From NCBI GenBank assembly GCA_964613305.1, contig CAZTII010000058.1:1-11313 (forward strand): a stretch of DNA of 11,313 nucleotides. Reading direction: 5' to 3'. The DNA comes from CAZTII01 sp964613305 (lineage in GTDB: Bacteria > Bacillota_I > Bacilli_A > Erysipelotrichales > Erysipelotrichaceae). The position numbers and the translations under genes were made by a program. Positions within the stretch are counted from its first letter, which is position 1, and every line of letters starts with the position of its first letter. Below the pieces are notes generated by a model. The model saw only the letters and a list, made by a program, of their open reading frames with translations, was not told the origin of the DNA and searched no databases. Shown piece after piece: positions 1 to 6,458 of the stretch.

Positions 1-50
1 GAGAAATTTATAAGTTTTTGGATTGCGAAACAAGAAAACACCGAAACTCA

Positions 51-77
51 AAAAAAAGCAACGAGTTCATCGTTGCT
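51..77 (-). terminator. Intrinsic terminator of htrA
   Basis: On the minus strand a perfect 8-bp stem (arms at 70-77 and 57-64, sequence AGCAACGA / TCGTTGCT) closes a 5-nt loop and runs directly into seven T residues (positions 57-51). The 5' arm includes the last two bases of the htrA stop codon TAG (78-76), so the hairpin begins inside the gene end. It probably also ends any transcript reading through from pncA-pncB. Confidence 0.88.
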
Positions 78-1224
78 ACTTACCACTTTCTTGTAATATA
101 ACGTCAACTTCCATTTTCTGATTATCACGTACTACAGTAATCATAATGGAATCACCAACATTTTTCTTTTTCAACACTTTTGCTAAATCATTGTACGTTT
201 GTATTCTCTCATCACCAGCAAAAAGAATTTGATCATATTCTTTTAAACCAGCCTTATCTGCAGCCGATCCTTTTATAACGCTAGAAATATATAATCCTGC
301 TGGATATTTACCATCTTGTTCTTTTATTTCGGCAACAGTAACACCTAATGTTGCACGATTTGTAACAAAACCATTGTTAATAATTTGTTCAACAACATTA
401 TTTACATCATTGATAGGAATTGCAAAACCAATGCCTTCAATTGACGTTCCCGCTGATTTAGCATTAACGATACCGATAAGTTCACCTTTACTATTAAATA
501 AACCACCACCAGAATTACCACGATTAATTTGGGCATTTGTTTGTAGTAAATTCATCACTTGATTACCAATTGTTATTTCGCGGTCCAAGGCACTAATAAT
601 ACCACTAGTTACTGTTCCTCCTAATTCACCTAGAGGATTACCAATCGCAATGGCTGTATCACCAACTTGAATATGTTCAGAGTTACCCAAAATAGCAGCT
701 TCTAAGTTTTTAGCGTCTATCTTAATTACCGCAATATCACTTTTTACATCAACACCAATCAGTTTTGCTTCATATTCTTGGCCATTTGCTAAGCGAACGC
801 GAATAACTTTTGTATCTTCAATCACATGGTTATTAGTAACAATATAACCATCACTTGTAAAGATAACACCAGATCCAGCACCAGTCATAATCATCTGTTG
901 AGAAAAGAAACCACGAGCTACTGTTTCTGTTGTAATTTCAACAACACTATTATGTGTTTTCTGAATTACTTCTTGCATTGTTAATTGATCGTTGTTTCTT
1001 ACAGTATTAATTTCATAGGAAGGAATCACTGATTTAACTGTTTTAGGTTGATGTAACATGCTGCCGACATAACCACCTGCAACACTTATACAAGCGATTA
1101 AAACATAGTTTAATACTGTTTTAAACACCGATTTAGTTTTACTTGCTTTTCCATATCGATACGTTGACCCATCTTTTTCATACCAAATACCATCAATAAT
1201 ATCATTGTTTTTTGATTTAAACAT
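76..1224 (-). CDS. htrA: HtrA/DegP-family membrane-anchored serine protease with one PDZ domain
   Basis: Trypsin-fold (S1C) serine protease expected to act on the outer face of the membrane on misfolded or secreted proteins. With the ATG at 1224 it has 382 residues: a charged cytoplasmic tail, one membrane segment at about 33-55, a protease domain at about 85-285, and one PDZ domain at about 290-377. The catalytic triad is visible as His133 (TNNHVI), Asp163 (KSDIAV) and Ser238 (GNSGGG). Length and layout match the HtrA/HtrB/YyxA group of Firmicutes. The open frame extends to a GTG at 1233, but that GTG lies inside the Shine-Dalgarno-like stretch AAGGACGGTGA, only 2 nt after AAGGA, so ATG 1224 (5 nt after GGTGA) is preferred. 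It lies 81 bp downstream of pncB with no terminator between them. Family certain; start moderately sure. Confidence 0.95.
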   Translation of the reverse strand: MFKSKNNDIIDGIWYEKDGSTYRYGKASKTKSVFKTVLNYVLIACISVAGGYVGSMLHQPKTVKSVIPSYEINTVRNNDQLTMQEVIQKTHNSVVEITTETVARGFFSQQMIMTGAGSGVIFTSDGYIVTNNHVIEDTKVIRVRLANGQEYEAKLIGVDVKSDIAVIKIDAKNLEAAILGNSEHIQVGDTAIAIGNPLGELGGTVTSGIISALDREITIGNQVMNLLQTNAQINRGNSGGGLFNSKGELIGIVNAKSAGTSIEGIGFAIPINDVNNVVEQIINNGFVTNRATLGVTVAEIKEQDGKYPAGLYISSVIKGSAADKAGLKEYDQILFAGDERIQTYNDLAKVLKKKNVGDSIMITVVRDNQKMEVDVILQESGK

Positions 1225-1305
1225 ATCTTTCACCGTCCTTACTTTTATAGTTTAAATAATGATTGTGAAATCTACTTGATTACTATGTGAATTCTAATTG
1301 AACTT
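1225..1305 (-). promoter_or_regulatory. htrA upstream gap with a TTCACA direct repeat; no clear promoter
   Basis: This 81-bp pncB-htrA gap holds no convincing hairpin terminator and no -35/-10 pair with normal spacing. Two copies of TTCACA (minus strand, at 1286-1291 and 1264-1269) lie 22 bp apart, about two helical turns, as expected for tandem response-regulator half sites. A second repeat, TATAAAAGT, occurs at 1302-1310 and 1241-1249, though it is very AT-rich. Stress regulators control htrA in several Gram-positives (CssRS, CiaRH), but these repeats do not match a consensus I know. The operator reading is speculative. Confidence 0.25.
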
Positions 1306-2748
1306 TTATATTTTAACCGTATTTTTCTTGATTAATTCTTGTTTACAGTCATATAGATTTTGTGTGTAATCGACATAGTAATTATGAGGATATTTTAGAC
1401 GTTTCACTTCATCCCACATCGTATTCATCATTTCTTGACAATAATCACGAACTTCTATCGTACTTGGAACATCGTAAACACATTTTCCTTTTTCAAATAT
1501 TGGAATTTGAAGCTCAACAAAATGATAATTTCTAATTCTTTTTTGTTTCCATGGAGCAGTTGGGTCAAATAACAAAAATTCTTCCATATCAATAACATCA
1601 TCACGAAGTGCTAACACATCGGCAATTGCTTTTTTACTATCATTATCGTAAAAACGAATGATTTTCTTAAAGCCTGGATTTGTAAGCTTTTCAACATTTC
1701 CACTAATTTTAATCTTTGGTTCAATAATACCATTTACTTCGTGTGCAACTACTTTATACACTCCACCTAACACTGGATTGCTTTTTGCAGTTATTAAATT
1801 TTCACCAACACCAAAACTATCAATTTTAGCTTCTTGTAAAAATAAATCATCAATAATAAATTCATCCAACGAATTCGATGCCACTATTTGACAGTCATGT
1901 AAGCCACTTGCATCCAACAACTTACGACATTTCTTTGATAAATACGCCAAGTCACCTGAATCAATTCGAATACCTTTTAATCGATATCCATTTGGAATTA
2001 AATATTCATGAGCAACTTTAATCGCATTCAATATACCTGAATTAAGCGTATCGTATGTATCAACCAATAAAATACAATTGTTTGGTGCCACTTGGGCATA
2101 GCTTAAAAAGGCTTGATATTCATTTTCATGAAGTTGGATATAGCTATGAGCAATCGTTCCTGTTACAGGAATACCATATTTTTCTCCAGCAATGGTACAT
2201 GATGTGGCACTACAACCACCGATAAAAGCCGCTCTAGCTCCTTCAATCGCCGCATCAATACCATGAGCACGGCGTGCACCCATTTCAATTACTTTTCTAC
2301 CACGTGCCGCGTGAGTGATTCGATACGATTTCGTAGTTACTAGCGTCGCATAATTTACACATAGCAATAAAAATGTTTCTAATATTTGTGCTTGAATTAA
2401 TGTTCCACGTACAGTAATAAGAGGTTCATTCGCAAAGACTGGAGTTCCTTCTTTCACTGCCCATAAATCAATATCAAATGTCATGTTTTTTAAATACATT
2501 AAAAATTCTTCATCAAAATAATTTGTTGATCGTAAAAAATCAATACAGTCATCATCAAATTTAAACTGTTTTACAAATTCAATAAAACGATGAAGACCAT
2601 TAAAGATTAAAAATCCACCTCCATCTGGTATTCTTCGTGTAAACATATCGAAATATGCAATTTCTTCGTGCTTATTTTCTTTAAAATATGCATAAGCCAT
2701 TGTATATTCGTAAAAATCCGTCATCAACATCCATTCTTTATTATTCAT
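1306..2748 (-). CDS. pncB: Nicotinate phosphoribosyltransferase
   Basis: Cytoplasmic enzyme that joins nicotinate to PRPP, with ATP hydrolysis, giving nicotinate mononucleotide, the entry step of the Preiss-Handler route to NAD. The start LMTDFYEYTMAYAYF is the family's N-terminal signature. GTIAHS carries the phosphorylated catalytic histidine (His201 with the 480-residue start), IRIDSGDL lies at about 261-267 and FGVGENL at about 312. About 480 residues is normal for the bacterial long form. The open frame reaches an ATG at 2757, but that codon is 2 nt after AAAAAGGA, whereas ATG 2748 is 11 nt after it and leaves a 3-residue-shorter protein beginning MNNKEW. The chosen start still overlaps the end of pncA by 8 bp, so the two are translationally coupled. 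The enzyme uses the product of PncA. Confidence 0.95.
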   Translation of the reverse strand: MNNKEWMLMTDFYEYTMAYAYFKENKHEEIAYFDMFTRRIPDGGGFLIFNGLHRFIEFVKQFKFDDDCIDFLRSTNYFDEEFLMYLKNMTFDIDLWAVKEGTPVFANEPLITVRGTLIQAQILETFLLLCVNYATLVTTKSYRITHAARGRKVIEMGARRAHGIDAAIEGARAAFIGGCSATSCTIAGEKYGIPVTGTIAHSYIQLHENEYQAFLSYAQVAPNNCILLVDTYDTLNSGILNAIKVAHEYLIPNGYRLKGIRIDSGDLAYLSKKCRKLLDASGLHDCQIVASNSLDEFIIDDLFLQEAKIDSFGVGENLITAKSNPVLGGVYKVVAHEVNGIIEPKIKISGNVEKLTNPGFKKIIRFYDNDSKKAIADVLALRDDVIDMEEFLLFDPTAPWKQKRIRNYHFVELQIPIFEKGKCVYDVPSTIEVRDYCQEMMNTMWDEVKRLKYPHNYYVDYTQNLYDCKQELIKKNTVKI

Positions 2749-3343
2749 AGTTGTCATATTCCTTTTTACTCATCACTTTAATACCATTAATTCTCATTAG
2801 TGTTAAAGACATTTCATTAATTTGTTTTTGATCATGGTTTTCACCATTAAAGGTACTTACCGCATCACTAATAACGATCACATCAGTCTTTCGATTGTTT
2901 TCATGAATATAAGCAATCGTTGATAAGGCAAATTGTAAAACACATATATCGGTACAACATCCAACAATGACGACTGATTTTAAATCATTCATCGTTTCAA
3001 ATAAAGGTTTAAATTGCGGTTGCATAAAACCATTTGTACTATTCTTTAATAATGTAATAAAATAATCTTCATAAGGTTTTAACTCATCGATGCATTCTGA
3101 TTCCACTGAATTGCATAAACAGTGGCATGGAAACGATGAAAACTCTGTAGATTGAGTAGAGTGACTATCACGAAAGTTAATAATTGGTAGTTGCTTAGAT
3201 TGAAATTGATGAATTAGCTCAATAATAGTTGGGGTAATCTCATTAATCGACGTATCATGTAAATTACCTTCTTTTACAAAACCATTTATCATATCAATTA
3301 TTACTAATAACGATTCTTTTTGATAAAATTGATTTCCTGTCAT
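2741..3343 (-). CDS. pncA: Nicotinamidase (isochorismatase-like cysteine hydrolase)
   Basis: Hydrolyses nicotinamide to nicotinate and ammonia in the cytoplasm, feeding PncB. The protein has 200 residues from ATG 3343. The catalytic triad of the family is visible: Asp17 (VIIDMINGF), Lys100 (LLKNSTNGF) and Cys134 (CCTDICV). The metal-site pattern DxH...H is present as Asp59, His61 and His74 (PCHC). The metal site and the pncB neighbour favour nicotinamidase over other isochorismatase-like hydrolases. The open frame runs to an ATG at 3364, but GGAGGG sits 8 nt before ATG 3343, and the predicted transcription start near 3360 excludes 3364. It is the first gene of the minus-strand transcript and overlaps pncB. 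Confidence 0.92.
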   Translation of the reverse strand: MTGNQFYQKESLLVIIDMINGFVKEGNLHDTSINEITPTIIELIHQFQSKQLPIINFRDSHSTQSTEFSSFPCHCLCNSVESECIDELKPYEDYFITLLKNSTNGFMQPQFKPLFETMNDLKSVVIVGCCTDICVLQFALSTIAYIHENNRKTDVIVISDAVSTFNGENHDQKQINEMSLTLMRINGIKVMSKKEYDNYE

Positions 3344-3366
3344 CTTAAATCCCTCCATTTTCATTA

Positions 3367-3395
3367 ATTATAGTCGCATTTATACGTTTTTGCAA
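3367..3395 (-). promoter_or_regulatory. pncA-pncB promoter
   Basis: Minus-strand -35 TTGCAA (3395-3390), exactly 17 nt spacer, and a perfect -10 TATAAT (3372-3367). Transcription would start near 3360, leaving a leader of about 17 nt that carries the GGAGGG ribosome site (3356-3351). The -35 hexamer is its own reverse complement and is also the -35 of the divergent ymfF promoter. Confidence 0.78.
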
Positions 3396-3418
3396 ACAGA
3401 CATTATTATTTATATACT
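3390..3418 (+). promoter_or_regulatory. ymfF-ymfH promoter
   Basis: Plus-strand -35 TTGCAA (3390-3395), 17-nt spacer, and -10 TATACT (3413-3418). Transcription would start near 3425, about 50 nt before ATG 3476. It shares its -35 with the opposing pncA promoter. An inverted repeat AAACAG (3394-3399) / CTGTTT (3417-3422) covers the spacer and the end of the -10, a possible operator. Confidence 0.7.
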
Positions 3419-3475
3419 GTTTATTCTATGTTATTTTCTTTTAAAAATAGTATACTAATACGTGGAGGAAAAAAA

Positions 3476-4720
3476 ATGAAACAATTTCAACTTACTGAAG
3501 GTGTCTATTGTGGTATAGAGCAAAGTAATCAATTTAAAAAGAATATAATTCAGATTAAGTTTTCGGAGACTATTCCTTCTCCTTTTACCATTGAACGTAC
3601 CCTATTATCACTGATGCTTATTGATAGCAATCAAACTTTACCAAGTAAAGAAGCAGTAGCTTCTCGTTTAGATGAATTATATGGAGCATCAATAAAATCA
3701 TCCATCGATACAAAAGGAACATTGGAAACAGTGGAATTTAGCATGGAATTTATCGATGGACGTTATATTGGTAATAATCTCTGGGAAAAGCAGTTAAGAA
3801 CATTAAGTGACTTTATTTTTAACCCTTTAGATATCACACCATCAATGTTTCAAGAAGCAGTTAATAAACTTACTTTATTAATCAACAATTACAATGACCA
3901 AGTAAGTTCCCTTGCTAGAGATAATGCTTGGCGTCTATGTGGTGGTTTATTAGCGGCAAAATGCATTCCAACAATAGAGGAAGTACACCAAACTACAATT
4001 GAGAGAGTACAACAAGCATATCAATTAATGATTACAGAAAATCGTGTCGATTGTTTACTATTTATAAATGACGATAGTGAAGAAATTATACAATTATTCA
4101 AAAAACATTTTTCTTTTTCACCACGAAAATCAGTACAAGGTGAAGCATATCTTGCCTCTATTGATACATATAAAGAAAAAACAATCGTAAAAAATATTCA
4201 TCAAAGCAATATGATATTACTCTATACAAGCAATATCAATATATATTCTTCTGATTATTGCAGTTTAGTCGTTGCTAATGCTATCTTAGGTGGTTTACCT
4301 ACATCCTTCTTATTTCAAGAAATAAGAGAAAAGAGAAGCTTTTGTTATTCCATTCATTCTACCTTAGATAACTATGAAGGTATTTTAAGAATTCAAACCG
4401 GAATTGATTATAAAAATATTGATGAAGTTAAAAAGTTAATCGAAGAACAAATCAATCGTATTATAAACGATGATTTTGATGATGACATATTACATGCTAG
4501 TAAACGGTACATTTGTAACTCGATTAATTCTTATCAAGATCGACCTAAACTAATTTTAAATTCATTATTCAATCAATCTGTTTATAATTCTCCTTATAAT
4601 AACGCCCAATTAATACAAGCTATTAATAACGTTACTAGAGAAAATGTACGTGAAGCATTAAAGAAATGTACGTTACAGTGCGTTGTAACTGTACGACAGG
4701 AGGAAGATAATGAAGAGTAA
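3476..4720 (+). CDS. ymfF: M16-family peptidase-like protein, inactive partner (YmfF/YfmF type)
   Basis: A 414-residue M16 (insulinase/pitrilysin fold) protein without the HxxEH zinc motif in its N-terminal half, so it is presumably the non-catalytic partner of the next gene. The C-terminal half keeps the M16 substrate-gripping Arg/Tyr element (REKRSFCYSIHS, about residues 284-295). Bacillus subtilis has the same tandem order, inactive YmfF then active YmfH. Current annotation names these EF-P 5-aminopentanol modification-associated proteins, because ymfI, next to them there, makes that modification. No ymfI is in this window. Start: GGAGG lies 7 nt before ATG 3476; an in-frame ATG at 3428 is almost at the predicted transcription start and has no ribosome site. 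Its stop overlaps the ymfH start by 11 bp. Confidence 0.9.
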   Translation: MKQFQLTEGVYCGIEQSNQFKKNIIQIKFSETIPSPFTIERTLLSLMLIDSNQTLPSKEAVASRLDELYGASIKSSIDTKGTLETVEFSMEFIDGRYIGNNLWEKQLRTLSDFIFNPLDITPSMFQEAVNKLTLLINNYNDQVSSLARDNAWRLCGGLLAAKCIPTIEEVHQTTIERVQQAYQLMITENRVDCLLFINDDSEEIIQLFKKHFSFSPRKSVQGEAYLASIDTYKEKTIVKNIHQSNMILLYTSNINIYSSDYCSLVVANAILGGLPTSFLFQEIREKRSFCYSIHSTLDNYEGILRIQTGIDYKNIDEVKKLIEEQINRIINDDFDDDILHASKRYICNSINSYQDRPKLILNSLFNQSVYNSPYNNAQLIQAINNVTRENVREALKKCTLQCVVTVRQEEDNEE

Positions 4721-6023
4721 CTATATTGAACAATTTAATGAAACAATTGTTGAAGAGACATTAGATAATGGATTACGTGTCATTATTTATCATAAACCAT
4801 TATTTGCAAGTACATCAGCTATCTTTGCTACTCCTTTTGGTAGTCTCGATGTGCAACAAATTGATGAAAATGGAACGATAATTAGCTACCCTAGTGGTAT
4901 TGCTCACTTTCTTGAACATAAGTTATTTGAATCGGACGAAGGCGATATTATGGCTAAATTCACTGGACTTGGTGCTAGTGTTAATGCCTTTACTTCGTAT
5001 CACGAAACCATTTATTATTTTTCTACAAGTGATCAAGATGTTGAAGAACCATTAAACTTATTATTGGATTTTGTCCAAAATTTGTCGATAAGTGAACAAT
5101 CAGTAGAAAAAGAAAAAGGAATTATCGACCAAGAATTAAACATGTATTTACAAATGCCTGATTCACGCCTTATCTTTGAAACGTTTAAAGGAATGTATCA
5201 ACATCATCCTCTACGTTTAGATATTGGTGGAGATCATGATAGTGTTTATGCAACAACAATCGATGATTTATATCGCTGTTATAACATTAATTATCATCCT
5301 AGTAATATGATGATGGTTATCAGTTCACCGATTGAACCAACAAAACTCCTATCGATTATAAAAGAAAATCAAATAAAGAAAAAAATTACTCCTTTTAAAC
5401 CAATTACTAGAACATTTAAACAAGAACCAAAAGAAGTAGCTTATATTGAAAAAACAATCGAAATGGATGTTAGTACACCTAAAACTTGTATTGGTTTTAA
5501 ACTAGAAGTAAAAAAGGAATCAAGCATCGATAGAATTAAACGAGAAACTGCCATTCGTTTTAGTTTAGAAAACCATTTTTCCGCTAACAATCCACAATAT
5601 CAACAATGGTTAGACACTGAAGAAATTAGTCATTATTTTGGTTTTGAAATTGATTGTTCTAGTGATTATGCTTTTATCTTATTTTATGATGAAACAGAAA
5701 ATCCTACTCAATTTAAACAATTTATTTTTGAGCAACTATCTGTTTTAAAAACAAAAAAAATCGATGAATATCGATTCTCCTTAATGAAAAACAGAGCAAT
5801 TGGTGAAACAATTACAACGTTTGATCGACCTGAAGATTTAGCGGTACAATATTTCCGCGATAGCAGAAATAACTATTCTATCTTTGATAATTTACAATTA
5901 TTATCTACCTTAACAAATGATGATTGTCTTGAAAGTATTCAACAATTAACCTTTGAACACTTTTCACAAATTATTATAAATCCAAATGAAACACTTAAAA
6001 ATGACCATCTATCCATTGATTAG
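4710..6023 (+). CDS. ymfH: M16-family zinc peptidase, active partner (YmfH/YfmH type)
   Basis: M16 zinc metallopeptidase-like protein of 437 residues, probably cytoplasmic (no signal peptide or membrane segment). The inverted zinc motif HFLEH is present at 66-70 (His66, Glu69, His70), and the downstream glutamate ligand fits Glu142 in IIDQELNMY, 72 residues after His70, close to the family spacing. The next segment, about 160-220, has the usual hydrophobic M16 core. ATG 4710 is 6 nt after AGGAGGA, and the gene overlaps ymfF by 11 bp, so the two subunits are coupled and probably form a heterodimer. The natural substrate is not established. The gene ends inside its own terminator hairpin. Confidence 0.93.
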   Translation: MKSNYIEQFNETIVEETLDNGLRVIIYHKPLFASTSAIFATPFGSLDVQQIDENGTIISYPSGIAHFLEHKLFESDEGDIMAKFTGLGASVNAFTSYHETIYYFSTSDQDVEEPLNLLLDFVQNLSISEQSVEKEKGIIDQELNMYLQMPDSRLIFETFKGMYQHHPLRLDIGGDHDSVYATTIDDLYRCYNINYHPSNMMMVISSPIEPTKLLSIIKENQIKKKITPFKPITRTFKQEPKEVAYIEKTIEMDVSTPKTCIGFKLEVKKESSIDRIKRETAIRFSLENHFSANNPQYQQWLDTEEISHYFGFEIDCSSDYAFILFYDETENPTQFKQFIFEQLSVLKTKKIDEYRFSLMKNRAIGETITTFDRPEDLAVQYFRDSRNNYSIFDNLQLLSTLTNDDCLESIQQLTFEHFSQIIINPNETLKNDHLSID

Positions 6024-6034
6024 ATGGTTTTTTT
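6004..6034 (+). terminator. Intrinsic terminator of ymfF-ymfH
   Basis: A perfect 8-bp stem ACCATCTA (6004-6011) / TAGATGGT (6021-6028) with a 9-nt loop is followed by a run of seven T (6028-6034). The ymfH stop codon TAG (6021-6023) forms the first three bases of the 3' arm, so the hairpin lies almost wholly inside the coding region. Confidence 0.88.
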
Positions 6035-6060
6035 CATGAAAATAACACCATTTTGTCATG
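6035..6060. repeat. Imperfect inverted repeat upstream of the ssb promoter
   Basis: CATGA AAAT (6035-6043) can pair with ATTT and TCATG (6050-6053 and 6056-6060) around a 6-nt centre, with TG bulged. It lies directly between the ymfH terminator and the -35 of ssb. It may be a protein-binding site, or chance in AT-rich DNA. Confidence 0.3.
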
Positions 6061-6089
6061 TTGTAATATTATTTAAAACTTCTTATAAT
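6061..6089 (+). promoter_or_regulatory. ssb promoter
   Basis: -35 TTGTAA (6061-6066), 17-nt spacer, perfect -10 TATAAT (6084-6089). Transcription would start near 6096, just ahead of the AAAGGAG ribosome site, giving a leader of about 19 nt. Confidence 0.78.
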
Positions 6090-6114
6090 GATGTACATAA
6101 AAGGAGAGAAAACA

Positions 6115-6432
6115 ATGTTAAATCAATGTGCTTTAGTAGGAAGAATTAAAGAAAAACCAGTGTTAAAAACAACAGCTAATGGTATTAAAAATGCCAATTT
6201 AATTTTAGAAGTTGAACGTTCATTTAGAAATCAACATGGAGAATATGAAAACGATTTATTTTCCGTTGCCCTTTGGCGAGGTATTGCTGAAGAATGTATT
6301 GAAACGTGTCAAGTTGGTGCTTTAATTAGCATTAAAGGACGATTACAAGCATATACAAACACCTACAACAACGACCAAACATACTATAATACTGAAATTG
6401 TAGCTGAAAAAGTATCCTTCTTACATCCATAA
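6115..6432 (+). CDS. ssb: Short single-stranded DNA-binding protein without acidic tail (SsbB-like)
   Basis: OB-fold single-stranded DNA-binding protein of 105 residues. Recognisable SSB elements, in order, are NQCALVGRI near the N-terminus, NANLILEVERSF (27-37), LFSVALWR (48-55), GALISIKGRLQ (68-78) and EIVAEKVSFL (94-103). It stops right after the OB fold, so the Gly/Gln-rich linker and the acidic C-terminal tip that recruits replication and repair partners are missing. This resembles Bacillus SsbB (about 113 residues), the accessory or competence paralogue, more than the essential SsbA. Start: AGGAG lies 8-9 nt before ATG 6115; an in-frame ATG at 6088 is inside the -10 box and cannot be translated from this promoter. 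Stands alone between two terminators. Confidence 0.93.
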   Translation: MLNQCALVGRIKEKPVLKTTANGIKNANLILEVERSFRNQHGEYENDLFSVALWRGIAEECIETCQVGALISIKGRLQAYTNTYNNDQTYYNTEIVAEKVSFLHP

Positions 6433-6458
6433 AAAAAACGACTTTCGTCGTTTTTTTT
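6431..6458. terminator. Shared bidirectional terminator between ssb and the PP2C-like gene
   Basis: Eight A, CGAC, a 4-nt loop, GTCG and eight T give a perfect 12-bp stem that works on both strands. Each strand ends in a run of eight T. On the minus strand the loop reads GAAA, a stable GNRA tetraloop. The ssb stop TAA (6430-6432) and the opposing TAA (6459-6457) both overlap the hairpin ends, so only 24 bp separate the two coding regions. Confidence 0.93.

Noticed and set aside
1..50. Possible end of a neighbouring gene at the left edge
   Set aside because: Some frames are open through this stretch, but it is only 50 bp, has no recognisable motif, and lies beyond the htrA terminator. No call is supported.
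3344..3364. Longer pncA starting at ATG 3364
   Set aside because: The start would lie upstream of the predicted transcription start near 3360 and has no ribosome site, while GGAGGG precedes ATG 3343 at 8 nt.
3451..3456. A second TATACT as alternative -10 for ymfF
   Set aside because: The hexamer 17-18 bp upstream (ATGTTA or TATGTT) is a poor -35, and the start would fall close to the Shine-Dalgarno. The 3390-3418 promoter is better.
3428..3475. Longer ymfF starting at ATG 3428
   Set aside because: No Shine-Dalgarno, almost at the predicted transcript 5' end, and the added residues do not resemble the family. GGAGG fits ATG 3476.
6088..6114. Longer ssb starting at ATG 6088
   Set aside because: That ATG overlaps the -10 TATAAT, so it would not be in the mRNA; SSB proteins begin as predicted from ATG 6115.
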